A DNA stretch of 64,000 nt from JARBAU01 sp040414675 (GCA_040414675.1 JBEDUN010000039.1:62001-126000), one strand, 5' to 3'. Shown: positions 47,324 through 58,008, counted from the stretch's first letter. Notes: generated by a model not told the origin, from the letters alone. Numbers and translations are program-made.

Positions 47324-48430
47324 TTGCTCAGTAATATTCAAGGTGTTACAGATGCGTTAGAAAAGGCCCTCAGTGGGGAAGAGCTATCGTTCCAGGATGG
47401 TTTGCAGCTGATGAAAGAAGAGAATTTGTTTTCCCTTGGAGTGGCAGCAGACATGATCCGAAAAAAAACTTGCGGAAATGTAGTTACATTTACATCCTCA
47501 TATTACTTGAATTATACGAACGTCTGTGCTGCAAGTTGTCCGCTATGCGCTTTCTATCGAAAAGGCGACGAGGAAGACGCGTACACCTTAACAATCGAAC
47601 AGATTGTCACGAGAGCTGGAATAGCTGTCAAACAAATGGGAGCCAATGAACTTCATATCGTTGGCGGATTTCATCCGAAGCTGGGTTTAGAATATTATGA
47701 GAGAATGATGAAAACAATAAAGAGTAGATATCCAGAAGTAACAATCAAGGCTCTAACTCCAGCAGAAATTTTCTTCATTGCAAGACTGACAAAAAACTCG
47801 ATAAAGGAAGTGCTGCTTAGGCTAAAGGATGCAGGATTAGATACATTACCTGGTGGTGGAGCCGAGATTTTCGGTACTGAATCAAGGGACAAGATTGTCA
47901 GGGGAAAATGTTCAGGTGAGGAATGGCTCGATACCGTACGCCAGGCACACGAATTGGGATTGACGAGCAATTCAACAATGCTTTTTGGCCATGTGGAAAG
48001 AATAGAGGACATAGTCGATCATGTCTTGAAGATAAGAGATCTTCAAAAAAAGACAAATGGATTTAACACCTTTATTCCGCTGAAGTTTAGTCTCGACAAT
48101 ACCGAATTGGAACAGGATGGAACAATAACCATGGAAAGTCCATCGACATATGATTTGAGAATAATTGCGGTGTCAAGGCTACTCCTCTCAAATGTACTTA
48201 ACAACATCTCTATATACTGGGTTGCATTAGGAAAAAAACTGGCGCAAGTTGCATTATCTTATGGCGGCAATGACCTAGTTGGTACTGCATTTTCTGAAGA
48301 AATCTTTAAAGCGAGCGGTAAAGGCACTGCAACTTCAATAGAAGAACTAATAAGCTTGATTAGAGAGGTAAAGAAAGAACCTGCACTAAGGGACTCATAT
48401 TTCAACATTGTAAAAAGATTTGATTCGTAA
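47324..48430 (+). CDS. mqnE: aminodeoxyfutalosine synthase (MqnE, radical SAM)
   Basis: This is a 368-residue radical SAM enzyme with Cys68, Cys72 and Cys75 (CAASCPLC). LHIVGGFHPKLGLEYYE, IKALTPAEI, LPGGGAEIF and STMLFGHVE match MqnE, which joins 3-[(1-carboxyvinyl)oxy]benzoate and SAM to make aminofutalosine, the entry step of the futalosine menaquinone pathway. It starts at TTG 47324. With mqnC it forms a divergent pair; mqnA, mqnB and mqnD are not in the window. Confidence 0.85.
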   Translation: MLSNIQGVTDALEKALSGEELSFQDGLQLMKEENLFSLGVAADMIRKKTCGNVVTFTSSYYLNYTNVCAASCPLCAFYRKGDEEDAYTLTIEQIVTRAGIAVKQMGANELHIVGGFHPKLGLEYYERMMKTIKSRYPEVTIKALTPAEIFFIARLTKNSIKEVLLRLKDAGLDTLPGGGAEIFGTESRDKIVRGKCSGEEWLDTVRQAHELGLTSNSTMLFGHVERIEDIVDHVLKIRDLQKKTNGFNTFIPLKFSLDNTELEQDGTITMESPSTYDLRIIAVSRLLLSNVLNNISIYWVALGKKLAQVALSYGGNDLVGTAFSEEIFKASGKGTATSIEELISLIREVKKEPALRDSYFNIVKRFDS

Positions 48431-48539
48431 AGCCTAGATCCAAGACTCCGAATACCATCAGCAGTCCAGCCCTATTGAGGCGATAATACATTTTAGTTGT
48501 TCAGTGGTTCAGATAATGATTAATTACACGTACACTGCT

Positions 48540-48869
48540 TCATTGACTTTTATTCTTTGTATCCTTTTTAGAGGTATTCCAAACCGTAGTTATAGTAGTC
48601 TCCATTGGAACTGATGTAATGTTATCTACAGGCCTTAATGATAAAAGAGATTTATTAGTCTCCTCCAACTGTTTCCTAGTTCTAAGCTTATCTTTATACT
48701 TCAAATTTCGTGGCTTTGTTCTAAGCCTATAGCCACAACAGGGACACCATAAACCGACCCAGTTGATGAATATTTCACAAATCTGGCATCTCCTCTGTCC
48801 TAAAGCGTAACGGCCAGAGCCAACTGGTTTTTGTGCCTTGTGACGTATACATATGCCTTTACAAGTCAT
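48540..48869 (-). CDS. conserved thaumarchaeal zinc-binding protein (MTCKGIC type)
   Basis: This is a 109-residue protein. The first half is Cys-rich: Cys3 and Cys7 (MTCKGICIRH), Cys28 and Cys31 (CQIC), and Cys42, 44 and 45 (CPCCGYRLRTKP). A basic segment (PRNLKYKDKLRTRKQ) and a variable tail follow. From memory this N-terminal block is highly conserved and multicopy in Thaumarchaeota. Zinc binding and nucleic-acid binding are likely, the latter inferred from the charge. The start is ATG 48869. Confidence 0.85.
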   Translation of the reverse strand: MTCKGICIRHKAQKPVGSGRYALGQRRCQICEIFINWVGLWCPCCGYRLRTKPRNLKYKDKLRTRKQLEETNKSLLSLRPVDNITSVPMETTITTVWNTSKKDTKNKSQ

Positions 48870-49190
48870 TTTACAACATTATTATACCATACTTAATTTT
48901 ATACTTTTAGTAAATATATTAGAAAATTTCTAATTATTTGGAACTCAGAAATTTTCTTATTTCGCGCCATATCTTAGAATTATTGGACATCTTTTCATAT
49001 TCCAGTATCTTGCTACAATATTTTATCCGAAACAGATAATATTAATGTTTTTTCTCCTATTAAGACGTACTTCAACTTGATCCCTCGAAACGGTGTTTGT
49101 GCCAATTTCGCTAGCGCAATACATATTTATGATAATTTAGTTGCTAACCATTCGTGATTTTAACTATACTTATCAATTCATTGCGAACTG
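48870..49190. other. intergenic region, nothing recognised
   Basis: AT-rich stretch between two minus-strand genes, with no convincing ORF. Confidence 0.45.
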
Positions 49191-50234
49191 TCAAATTTTT
49201 GAAACTTTGATCATACTCGTTAACTTAATTTCCATACCATATCGATCCTCCTCACTTTTCATGTGTTTATATATTTTAATAAGTTCTGGCCAATGCTTTA
49301 ATATACTAAACTTTCCTAGGATTTTCAGCTGAATAAATTTATAAACAGACGTATAGATCTTAAATTTTTTTATGACTTCATTTCTGTAAGCGTTTAAATC
49401 ATTTATGTGTCTAACAAATAATTCTGCACACCAAGTGGCAGGAATAATGCCTTCTCCTAAGAGTGCATAGACAGTACCTATAGATTCACCCACACCGATA
49501 GATTTCTTGCCATCAGTAAAAGGTTCACAAAAAGCAGGAGGACTAATTCTTACTGGTCTTCCAACTTTTTTTAGAATTTCACATTCATATCTCTTTAAAA
49601 ATAATTCAACAAAAGCGTTGTTCTGCTTTCGTTCAAAATCACCTGCTCCTATGTGAGCATAGCCGTTACCTAAAGGAAAGAACCAAAAGTATCCATTCAT
49701 AGACGGGAATGCCTTCAAATAAAAATCATGAAAAGGAATTCTATCTGCTGCATATTTTACTTTATACTGAACACAAGGGATCCACATCTCATTTTTTAGC
49801 TTCGGTAGATAGTTCCGATGAAATCCGGTAGCATCAACAATTAGATCAAAGTCAGATTCCAAATTCTCTTTCTTAGGTACTTTGCCGAATTCGATCCTTG
49901 TACCTCTTACCATATCTTGTATTAACTTCAATTTATCATAAACTACCATTCCCCTAAGTCGAATATCGATTGTTTTATCGCGGCCATGCTCTATTTGATC
50001 ATCAAAATCTACAAGCATGTGTTTCCCCTTATGCATCACATAAGTTTCGAAATTCAATCCGCATTTTTTCATCATATCGGACATTACATTTTCGCATGTA
50101 GCCCATGCACATACTGCATCATGCTTGCTTTCAGGCATTCTCTCAAAACCGACAACATGATTGCCAGATACATTGCTTAGCCTGTTCATAAGGTAAGCTC
50201 CTGCAACACCTATGCCAACAACGGCAATCCTCAT
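49191..50234 (-). CDS. geranylgeranyl reductase-family FAD oxidoreductase
   Basis: This is a 347-residue flavoprotein. The Rossmann dinucleotide-binding motif GIGVAGAYLMNRL is at residues 7-19, the second FAD motif DLIVDATGFHRN is mid-protein, and GVGESIGTVYALLGEGI is the C-terminal FAD segment. The WFFPLGNGYAHIGAG string is typical of geranylgeranyl reductases. These saturate isoprenoid chains of archaeal lipids or menaquinone. Closeness to mqnC/mqnE makes the quinone side chain a candidate substrate (inference). The start is ATG 50234. Confidence 0.88.
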   Translation of the reverse strand: MRIAVVGIGVAGAYLMNRLSNVSGNHVVGFERMPESKHDAVCAWATCENVMSDMMKKCGLNFETYVMHKGKHMLVDFDDQIEHGRDKTIDIRLRGMVVYDKLKLIQDMVRGTRIEFGKVPKKENLESDFDLIVDATGFHRNYLPKLKNEMWIPCVQYKVKYAADRIPFHDFYLKAFPSMNGYFWFFPLGNGYAHIGAGDFERKQNNAFVELFLKRYECEILKKVGRPVRISPPAFCEPFTDGKKSIGVGESIGTVYALLGEGIIPATWCAELFVRHINDLNAYRNEVIKKFKIYTSVYKFIQLKILGKFSILKHWPELIKIYKHMKSEEDRYGMEIKLTSMIKVSKI

Positions 50235-50452
50235 TCAAATAGTATAAAGTTAAGGTCCAAATAAAAACATTGCAAAATGCGCTAGATACAAAATAAGAAA
50301 TGACTACTATCTCATATATTTTAGAATATTAGAAACGTATTATTGCTTAAACAAATGAAATACTCTACGAATGAAATCTTGAGCGTCGGTTGGCTATTAG
50401 TAAAAATCGATTTACACATATAACCATCGCAACTACACCATATTGTTAGGAA

Positions 50453-50665
50453 TTGACATCGTCGAATAGTAATAAGAGGATAAAGCGTATGCCAGGATCT
50501 GCTCGCATGGGCTTAACACTACTCCTAGTAGGAGCTATATTGGTAGGAGTAGGAACATATGTGAATAGGGGAGCAATTTCCCTTTATGGTTTGATACTTG
50601 TTATCATAGGATTTTCAACATATATGATCTCATCAATTATAGTAGCAAGAAGGAAAAAGAATTAG
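50453..50665 (+). CDS. small two-helix membrane protein
   Basis: This is a 70-residue protein: a basic N-terminus (NSNKRIKRMPGSARMG), two membrane helices (about 19-36 and 42-63) and a basic C-terminus (ARRKKN). The start is TTG 50453; ATG 50489 (MPGSARMG) is an in-frame alternative. It is divergent from the geranylgeranyl reductase. Function unknown. Confidence 0.6.
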   Translation: MTSSNSNKRIKRMPGSARMGLTLLLVGAILVGVGTYVNRGAISLYGLILVIIGFSTYMISSIIVARRKKN

Positions 50666-50683
50666 TATTATGCGTTGAATATC

Positions 50684-53668
50684 TTAGCCTTGTAAATAAA
50701 TCGCAGGTTTGTATGGCCTAGCAGATTTGGCCTTTGATTTTGGATCATATTTTTGTAAAGCAAGATCATCTTCTGAACATACTAGAATCTCCGCGTTAGC
50801 CTTCCCAATATCCGATTTTATCAAAGATTCCGCGTCTTTAAATATGGGAATTTCATCAAAATTCTTCAAGCTGATCCGTCTATTTCTGACATCCATAGTC
50901 TCAGATAAGATATCATCTATCGTCTTCTTTACGAAGTTAGGATCGGATTTAGCTTTTACTGTAGAAGAGTCGCTGATCAGCTGTTTCATTATATCTCCGA
51001 AGTTAGTCTTGCGTCCAAGAACTATCATTTCTAAAATTTTGTTATAAATTGACGTTTTCCAACTTGAAGCCACGTAAATCCTGATGCTTGAAGGGTCTAT
51101 TTTGGTGACCTTGATAATGGCTTGTATATCATCAATAAGATTTGAGATTAAGTGTTCAGATTCCTCTGCAATTTGATCTAATTTGTTATTGTCTATTACT
51201 GGCCAGCCACCAAAGATAACTGAACTCGAATTTCCAAGTTTTTCCCAGATTTCTTCTGAGATGAAGGGTGCAAATGGAGAAAGCATCTTGATCCGAGCTT
51301 CTAAGAATCGTATAACATACGGTAATGTTGAATTATAATCTCTAGCTTTGGCGTTGGTCCTTTTTCTGTACCACTGCAGGTCTTGATCCAGAGAATAGAG
51401 CAAAACATGTAGAGCTTCTCGTACTCGCAGTTTATCTATGCAGAAAGTTATCTCCGAAATTGCCCTTTGCAATCTACTGTCTAGCCACCTATCCTCTAAC
51501 GTGTTAGAGTCTCCATTCCCGATTAGCAATTCCTTATTTGACTGTGAGGAGTCGATGGTCATATGGTACAAATCAATCAATTTGGACTTAATTCCTTCAA
51601 GTGCATCAAAACTAAAATCAGCATCCTGCAAGAGCTCTGCTGAGATAAGCATTCCAATACGTATGGCGTCTGCACTATGCTCTCTAACTGCTGAACGTAA
51701 CGGCACTATGTTTCCAATCGACTTTGACATTTTCTTTCCTTGCATAAGCACTGAACCATTGACGACGATCTGTTTAGGCCATTTTGCTCGTTCAAAAATT
51801 GCAACATGATTAAATACAAAAAATGAGAGGTGGTTAGCAACTAAATCTCTTCCTGAATGTCTTGCATCTACTGGATAGAAGTAACAAAATTCATCTCTAA
51901 GATCTTCCACGAAGTCTACAGACAAGCTGCAATTCCTTGCCACAATCTCACTGCTCCCGTTCCCAAGAAGTATATAGTCAAAAAAAGCATCGTTGATCTG
52001 CTCAGGATCGAGGGACTGTATTCCACTGTAACTCGAACTAAATTTTGAAATTATGTAATATGCCATATAAATGACTGAATCAGAAAGGCTTTCGATAATC
52101 CAGTTTGTGTCCCAGGGCAATTTAGTTCCCAAGCCTGACTTTCTAGCACATGCCCGCTCTTTGAGCCAATCGATCACATAATTGAATTCTTGTCTTATCT
52201 CCTCAGGAAGGATGTCCATCTCGTTAACGCAATCATGTGCTAAGGTTTTCCATTTATGATCTCCATAATTAATAAACCATTGATCATCTAAAATCTTTAC
52301 TACGCATTCAGTACCACATCTACACTTCACAGGCCGATTTGTCAGCTCAAACATCGTATCAGCAATCCCACTCATAACTAATTCGTTCTTTATCATATCC
52401 TTAGCCTCTGGTACTGACATCCCTTCGTACGTGCCGGTATTCGACATCATTTTCCCTTTGTAAAACTCTTGTGAATACAATTCGTTGGTTGCTATGTCTA
52501 GATTTCCGTCTGACTGGTTCGTAATTTGATATTTCTTAATAATTTCTTGTACAGGCAGTAGTCCGGTATTCTGAGTTTCAGATCTAATAATAGTTACTGG
52601 CTCCACTATCGTCCCAAGATGGAAATTATCTTGAATAGAATGATCATTCTTCAGATCCTCCAGTGCTTGATAGTCGTAAGGTGCGTGGCCGGGAACTGAC
52701 ATTACGACACCTGTTCCATTATCAGATTTAATGAACGAAGCAGGATATATTGGCAATTTTTTATTGGTAACGGGATTCTCGACATACTTACCAACTAATT
52801 CTCTTCCACGTAGCTTAGTGCATATTATGATTTTACGATTTAGGAATTCAAGTTTTCTTGCAGCATCTTCAGTAACGATCCAGGTTTCACTGGGATCGTC
52901 AAGCGATATTAGTAGGTAATTAATTCCAGGATTAAGCCAAAGATTTGTCACTCCATAAATTGTCTCAGGTCTAAGAGTGGCAGCTGGAAGATAACAATAA
53001 TCCCCATTATCAAGCTTGAATCGAAATTTTATCAAGATGTACTCACTAAAATCTGGCTCAACATCGCCAATTGTATCATGCTGACTTACTGGATTCTGAT
53101 CGTTGGGACACCATCCAACTGGATGAGATCCTTGTACAATTAGTCCTTTGCTCTTTAAAACTCTGAACTGCCAAGAGATAAATTTCGAATAAAGCTCATC
53201 TATTGTAGTAAATTCACATCTCCAATCAATCGAGTATCCCATTTCCTCCATTCCCATTTTGATTTCAGCATGAAAATATCTCGCAATATTGACCGGATCA
53301 ATAAAATTTTGAATAACAGTATCAGAAATATTGTAAACATTTCGAAAAGTGTCAATCAGCTCTTTGTCTTGCGAAGCAATTCTACGAGACATTGCTAATA
53401 TCGGTGTCCCAGTATAATGAAATCCCATCGGAAACAAAACATTGTATCCCTTCATTCTCATGTATCTGGCATGAACATCAGCTAGTGTGTAAGTTCTTCC
53501 ATGTCCTATGTGTTGTGGGGAATTTGGATAAGGATAAGCTACTGTAACAAAGTACTTTTTTCTCTTTGGATCAATGTTGGCCTGAAATATTTTTTCAGAT
53601 CTCCACTTGGTAGTCCATTTCTTCTCGAGCACATTCCAATCTAAATCTTTAGAAAAACGACTATTCAT
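50684..53668 (-). CDS. leuS: leucyl-tRNA synthetase
   Basis: This 994-residue archaeal/eukaryal-type class I enzyme charges tRNA-Leu. The HIGH motif is in PYPNSPQHIGHGRTYT, the CP1 editing domain contains TLRPETIYGVTN, and the KMSKS signature reads GKKMSKSIGN. An anticodon-binding helical domain and a C-terminal extension follow. ATG 53668 overlaps the alaS stop by eight bases, indicating one transcript and translational coupling. Confidence 0.97.
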   Translation of the reverse strand: MNSRFSKDLDWNVLEKKWTTKWRSEKIFQANIDPKRKKYFVTVAYPYPNSPQHIGHGRTYTLADVHARYMRMKGYNVLFPMGFHYTGTPILAMSRRIASQDKELIDTFRNVYNISDTVIQNFIDPVNIARYFHAEIKMGMEEMGYSIDWRCEFTTIDELYSKFISWQFRVLKSKGLIVQGSHPVGWCPNDQNPVSQHDTIGDVEPDFSEYILIKFRFKLDNGDYCYLPAATLRPETIYGVTNLWLNPGINYLLISLDDPSETWIVTEDAARKLEFLNRKIIICTKLRGRELVGKYVENPVTNKKLPIYPASFIKSDNGTGVVMSVPGHAPYDYQALEDLKNDHSIQDNFHLGTIVEPVTIIRSETQNTGLLPVQEIIKKYQITNQSDGNLDIATNELYSQEFYKGKMMSNTGTYEGMSVPEAKDMIKNELVMSGIADTMFELTNRPVKCRCGTECVVKILDDQWFINYGDHKWKTLAHDCVNEMDILPEEIRQEFNYVIDWLKERACARKSGLGTKLPWDTNWIIESLSDSVIYMAYYIISKFSSSYSGIQSLDPEQINDAFFDYILLGNGSSEIVARNCSLSVDFVEDLRDEFCYFYPVDARHSGRDLVANHLSFFVFNHVAIFERAKWPKQIVVNGSVLMQGKKMSKSIGNIVPLRSAVREHSADAIRIGMLISAELLQDADFSFDALEGIKSKLIDLYHMTIDSSQSNKELLIGNGDSNTLEDRWLDSRLQRAISEITFCIDKLRVREALHVLLYSLDQDLQWYRKRTNAKARDYNSTLPYVIRFLEARIKMLSPFAPFISEEIWEKLGNSSSVIFGGWPVIDNNKLDQIAEESEHLISNLIDDIQAIIKVTKIDPSSIRIYVASSWKTSIYNKILEMIVLGRKTNFGDIMKQLISDSSTVKAKSDPNFVKKTIDDILSETMDVRNRRISLKNFDEIPIFKDAESLIKSDIGKANAEILVCSEDDLALQKYDPKSKAKSARPYKPAIYLQG

Positions 53669-56420
53669 GCTGACTGCCCTTGTTGTCAGTGCGGATATAC
53701 TCCTTGATTATCAATTGTTCAATAGATTTGAGAGTATCACCTATTTTGTCTTTATATTTGCCGCCCCCTTGACCAAACCTTTCATCACCTCTTCCTGAGC
53801 CTCCAAGTTCTACCGAAAGCTGTTTTGCAATAGCTCCTGCGTAAATCTTTTCCCTGGCATTCTCACCTACGAAAACTATTACCCTTAATCCTTGACCTCT
53901 TGAGATTAAAGCTATGTAGATTAGATTAGGGTCTACCTCAATTGACTTTTCCCCAATTGTAATATGATATTCTTCATCCAGTTCCTCATCAAATGTACTA
54001 AAAACTTTGATATTTCTATTCTGGAGTTCTCTTGCAGTGTTTGAAATATACGTTGCTACGAGAGGAGAAGTCTTTCGGAGTATGGTTTTGATCTTTTTCT
54101 TATTAGATTCTGATTCTGAAATCATTTTATGAAGAGATTCCACTACGTTCTCCTTACTAGAACCTAGAGACTTGGATATAGAAGTCAGCTGACTTTCTTG
54201 TCTCTGTAAATGTTTTAATGCAGCTTCGCCAGCAACAAACTCCAATCTTATAATTCCATCTTGTATTCTTTCAGATTTCACTATCTTAATGATGCCAATC
54301 TCTCCGGTCTTAGCCACATGTGTTCCTCCGCAAGCCTCAATATCCCAATTGTTGATATTTACGATCCTAACAGAATTAGAAGGAACTACTCCTCCTTGAT
54401 AGATCCTGAATGTATAGAGATTTTCAGCTATACCTCGACCATAGGTATTAATGAGTACAGGCAAGTTCTGTCGAACTATTTCATTAGCCTTTTGTTCTAT
54501 ATTCCACAATTCCTCATTGCTTAGGGCAGAATGATGTGTAATATCTAATCTGCCATAATCTTCTTCTTTGAATGCAGAATTTTGCCAAACCCAAGATCCA
54601 AGCTCGTGTCTAGCTGACGAATTCAAAATATGAGTTGCAGTATGGTGTTTGGTGATCGAATCCCTTCTTATACTGCTAACTATTCCATCGATCACTTGTC
54701 CTTCTATAAAATCAGGTCTATTTTGTAATTTGTGAATTATGACGTCTCTCTGCTTGGTTACGTCTATTACAGGTATGGAACCCAAAACACCTCTATCTGG
54801 TTCCTGTCCTCCACCACGGGGATAAAATGCGGTTTGATCCAGTATTATATATTTACCATTAATTATTCTGTTCACCTTTGCGCGAAAACTACGCATTGAC
54901 ATATCTTCGTAATAAAGAGTTCTGGTAGGCGCAATACTACCTAAGTTGAATGACTGCTTGTGTGTCTGGGCAACTTTTTGATCTGTGTGTAAATCCGCAA
55001 GCCTAGTATAAAACGTAGAAGGGATCTTGTCAATAGAACCGGCTCTCTCCAGATAATCGGGAGTTATACCATCTGACTCATACATCCTTATCAAATCATC
55101 TACAGATAACCGTCTATTCGAATTCTTGATGCTAGTCGCAACAGCATGCATCCTTTCATTGGATCCCACATATCTATCTGATTCTATTTGCAAAATAGTT
55201 CTCACGTCATTGATATGTTCCTCAAGTTCTGGATACATTCGCTTCAAATAATCGATGTGTAGATCTGTTACATCATCAAGCCTAAGATTCCATCCCATTT
55301 TCTCCAATATTGAAATCGCTCGCCGTAAGATCACCCGAAGATTATACCCGCCACCAACGTTGGACGGAATAGCACCATCAGCTATTGCGAATAGTAACGT
55401 ACGAGTATGATCAGCGACAGTGTAAATAGCTTCATACGGAGATACAGTTTTAGAAAGGTCATCGTAGGACAAATCCAAGGATTTCGCAACTGATTGCTTC
55501 AAAAGGACCATATCATTATTTTGATCATCTATTCTACCGGAGGCAGCTGTAAAATATTTTGATAGTACATCAGAATTTTCGTTAATGGACAATCTGTCTA
55601 CCAGCTTTTGTATAACTGGTCCAAATGCACAATCGTAGCTCGTAGGTGTTCCCATTGTTATCCACGATAGACGCTCTAACCCCGCTCCCATATCGATTAT
55701 CCTGTTATCCATAATGCGATAGTTATTCTCGTTACCTTCGAATTCTGTGAAGACGGCATTCCCAAGCTCAAGGCCATTTACATAGAATTCTAGTGAATAC
55801 CCAAACGCACCAGCACCTAGCCACACATCTTCTACAAAGACAATCTCATGCGAACGAATGCCTAGTATATTGGTTAACATTTGATAATCCAACTCGACAC
55901 ATCGATCCTTCCAATACCCACCGTTGGCATCCGCGTTACATGTCTGTCCTATCATACAAAAACCAGTATAGTGTCTACCCGTGAGCCCCACATTCTCGAT
56001 GTCGTTAAACCGCAAACTCATTTGAGGAACCAGAAGTGGGTTAGATGGTAGTTCAAAAACAACCTTATCTTCCATGATCCTTTGAAAATCGACGACAGAA
56101 GCTATCGTGAAGTACAAATCCTCACGCCATCTGCAAACTACTGGATATCGCCTTATAATAGAATGACTACTTGATTCAAAAAAGGATTCAATCTGTTTCC
56201 AAGCATTTATGTAATCAAATCTCTTATTTGTAGGCGGATTCCCTATGAAGCTGTAGTATTCATGATCAGGACAAAAATCGCGGTCTACCTGGGACCAGAA
56301 ATATTTAGTACACTTACTACATTTATAGCGCTTGAATCCCTCTTGCTCAAATAAAGCGACCTTGTAATATTTTTCAGGATCTGAAGCAAATAAAGTTGCA
56401 AGTTCCCTTTTTCCCAACAC
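53661..56420 (-). CDS. alaS: alanyl-tRNA synthetase
   Basis: This is a 919-residue class II enzyme. The catalytic domain has FCMIGQTCNADANGGYWKD and GAGLERLSW. The editing domain has the zinc-binding HHTATHILNSSARHELG and CGGTHVAKTGEIG. A C-terminal DHHA1-type domain follows (IFVGENAREKIYAGAIAKQL, then GGSGRGDERFGQGGG). An archaeal N-terminal extension with a CSKCTKYFWSQ...C zinc motif is present. The start is GTG 56420 (or the next TTG). It is the first gene of the alaS-leuS unit. Confidence 0.97.
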   Translation of the reverse strand: MLGKRELATLFASDPEKYYKVALFEQEGFKRYKCSKCTKYFWSQVDRDFCPDHEYYSFIGNPPTNKRFDYINAWKQIESFFESSSHSIIRRYPVVCRWREDLYFTIASVVDFQRIMEDKVVFELPSNPLLVPQMSLRFNDIENVGLTGRHYTGFCMIGQTCNADANGGYWKDRCVELDYQMLTNILGIRSHEIVFVEDVWLGAGAFGYSLEFYVNGLELGNAVFTEFEGNENNYRIMDNRIIDMGAGLERLSWITMGTPTSYDCAFGPVIQKLVDRLSINENSDVLSKYFTAASGRIDDQNNDMVLLKQSVAKSLDLSYDDLSKTVSPYEAIYTVADHTRTLLFAIADGAIPSNVGGGYNLRVILRRAISILEKMGWNLRLDDVTDLHIDYLKRMYPELEEHINDVRTILQIESDRYVGSNERMHAVATSIKNSNRRLSVDDLIRMYESDGITPDYLERAGSIDKIPSTFYTRLADLHTDQKVAQTHKQSFNLGSIAPTRTLYYEDMSMRSFRAKVNRIINGKYIILDQTAFYPRGGGQEPDRGVLGSIPVIDVTKQRDVIIHKLQNRPDFIEGQVIDGIVSSIRRDSITKHHTATHILNSSARHELGSWVWQNSAFKEEDYGRLDITHHSALSNEELWNIEQKANEIVRQNLPVLINTYGRGIAENLYTFRIYQGGVVPSNSVRIVNINNWDIEACGGTHVAKTGEIGIIKIVKSERIQDGIIRLEFVAGEAALKHLQRQESQLTSISKSLGSSKENVVESLHKMISESESNKKKIKTILRKTSPLVATYISNTARELQNRNIKVFSTFDEELDEEYHITIGEKSIEVDPNLIYIALISRGQGLRVIVFVGENAREKIYAGAIAKQLSVELGGSGRGDERFGQGGGKYKDKIGDTLKSIEQLIIKEYIRTDNKGSQHE

Positions 56421-56523
56421 CTGGCATCCTTACCAGAGACAATATTAATGCTTTTACTAAGCTAGCTTTTCATTATAGATGCTTATTTGATATTTATAAT
56501 GAATTCATTTAACCATATTGAAT

Positions 56524-58008
56524 CTAGATATACCTGGCGCATCTAAATCCTGCGAACGGTAATCTTTCGTGTGGTTTGAAATAATTTCTATAGCTATTCC
56601 TAATTTGACCAGATGAAGTGGCGAATGAACCACCTCGGAGTACTTTCTGATTTATAGACCATTTGTCAGTATACTCGCTGAATTTCGATCGAAACCCTGG
56701 ATAGAGGGTGTACTCTGAAGACGTCCATTCCCATACATCTCCTATCATTTGGTGGCATCCATAAAAGCTGATGCCTTTGGGATATTGTCCAATCTCCGAT
56801 GGAGCCCATATATATGACTCTAAAAGGTTTGCATGGACATAAGGATCGGGCCTATCGTCACCCCACGGAAACAATGTCTTTTTCTGTAGTTTATCATTCC
56901 AACAAGCTGCCTTTTCCCACTCAGCCTCAGATGGAAGCCTTTTACCAGCCCATGTTGCATACGCATCAGCTTCATAGTAACTTATATTCACTACTGGTTC
57001 TCTTGGATTAATTTCACATAATCCTCGAAAATCCTTCTTAATCCATTTGTTTTGTTGACCGGTACTTCTGTTTTCCGATTGTTCCCAATATAGTGGAGAC
57101 TTCCAACCATTCTCCTGTACTTGATCCCATCCGTCTGCAAGCCAATACTTGTAATTGTGATATCCATCGTCGTTTATAAATTGAATATACTCTCCGTTGG
57201 TAACAAGAAATGTGTCAATTTCATACTGTTGAAGATAGGTTTTATTTTCAGGTAGCTCGTTGTCGTAACAGAATCCCTTTCCATGAAATCCTAATTCATA
57301 TATACCGCAGTCTATCGTTACCATGCTCGATGAGTCCATTTGATTCTTAGCTCTGACATTACTACTCCCTGAAACAGATGGGGGCAGTATTGTTCTGGGT
57401 TTAGACGGTCTAGATTTTACGGTCAATGGTTTGTAATTATCTTCAACATCTACAAATCTCTGGAAATAATGTTGAAAATCATATATCATTAGTTCTTGAT
57501 GCTGCATCTCATGTTGAATCCCCAATAGCATGTCATACTTTAGATTATCTAGCTGCTGTTTCACAATTTCTTGATCAAACTCTTTTTGCTGCTCTTCTCT
57601 AAGAAACAAAACAACACTTTCATCTATGAAGGCTCTATAACGCAAGGTTTGCTCAACGGTCGGTCTTGGGAACTTGCCACGCTCTACTTTTGGAAGTATA
57701 TTGCCAAATTTCTGATAATACGAGTTTAAATAGTCCAAGTTAATTGGATCGCCAATGACCTGAATGATTCTACCGTATCGTTCTAATATTTTATGAAAGA
57801 ACCAGCTGACATGGGCTAGATGCCAGTTTGGTGGACTGCCAAATGTGTGAGACTGTATGACAGCATCTTCAATTCTTAAAGGTTTGAAGAGGTCCACAGT
57901 TCTCTTTCTCACTATGATGAAATCCCTAATCAGATCATCTAATCTAATATTCTCCTTAATATGAGAAGACTCAAAGATAGCTTCATTACTAGATTCAATC
58001 TGTTTCAT
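56524..58008 (-). CDS. egtB: ergothioneine biosynthesis protein EgtB
   Basis: This 494-residue non-heme iron enzyme forms the C-S bond of ergothioneine from hercynine and a thiol. The N-terminal DinB-like domain carries the iron His motif: WHLAHVSWFF (His63/His66) and QHEMQHQE (His166, His170). The C-terminal formylglycine-generating/sulfatase-modifying domain has KRLPSEAEWEKAACW, GDVWEWTSS, LRGGSFATSS and the terminal FAGFRCARYI. The thiol used (gamma-glutamylcysteine or cysteine) cannot be read from the sequence. ATG 58008 is divergent from egtD across 217 bases. Confidence 0.93.
   Translation of the reverse strand: MKQIESSNEAIFESSHIKENIRLDDLIRDFIIVRKRTVDLFKPLRIEDAVIQSHTFGSPPNWHLAHVSWFFHKILERYGRIIQVIGDPINLDYLNSYYQKFGNILPKVERGKFPRPTVEQTLRYRAFIDESVVLFLREEQQKEFDQEIVKQQLDNLKYDMLLGIQHEMQHQELMIYDFQHYFQRFVDVEDNYKPLTVKSRPSKPRTILPPSVSGSSNVRAKNQMDSSSMVTIDCGIYELGFHGKGFCYDNELPENKTYLQQYEIDTFLVTNGEYIQFINDDGYHNYKYWLADGWDQVQENGWKSPLYWEQSENRSTGQQNKWIKKDFRGLCEINPREPVVNISYYEADAYATWAGKRLPSEAEWEKAACWNDKLQKKTLFPWGDDRPDPYVHANLLESYIWAPSEIGQYPKGISFYGCHQMIGDVWEWTSSEYTLYPGFRSKFSEYTDKWSINQKVLRGGSFATSSGQIRNSYRNYFKPHERLPFAGFRCARYI

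Noticed and set aside
46100..48430. Reading the radical SAM pair as CofG/CofH of F420 synthesis
   Set aside because: Segments such as QGGHNPNLGLEYYED and LPGGGAEIF with IVGGFHPKLGLEYYE fit MqnC and MqnE better; a phylogeny would settle it.
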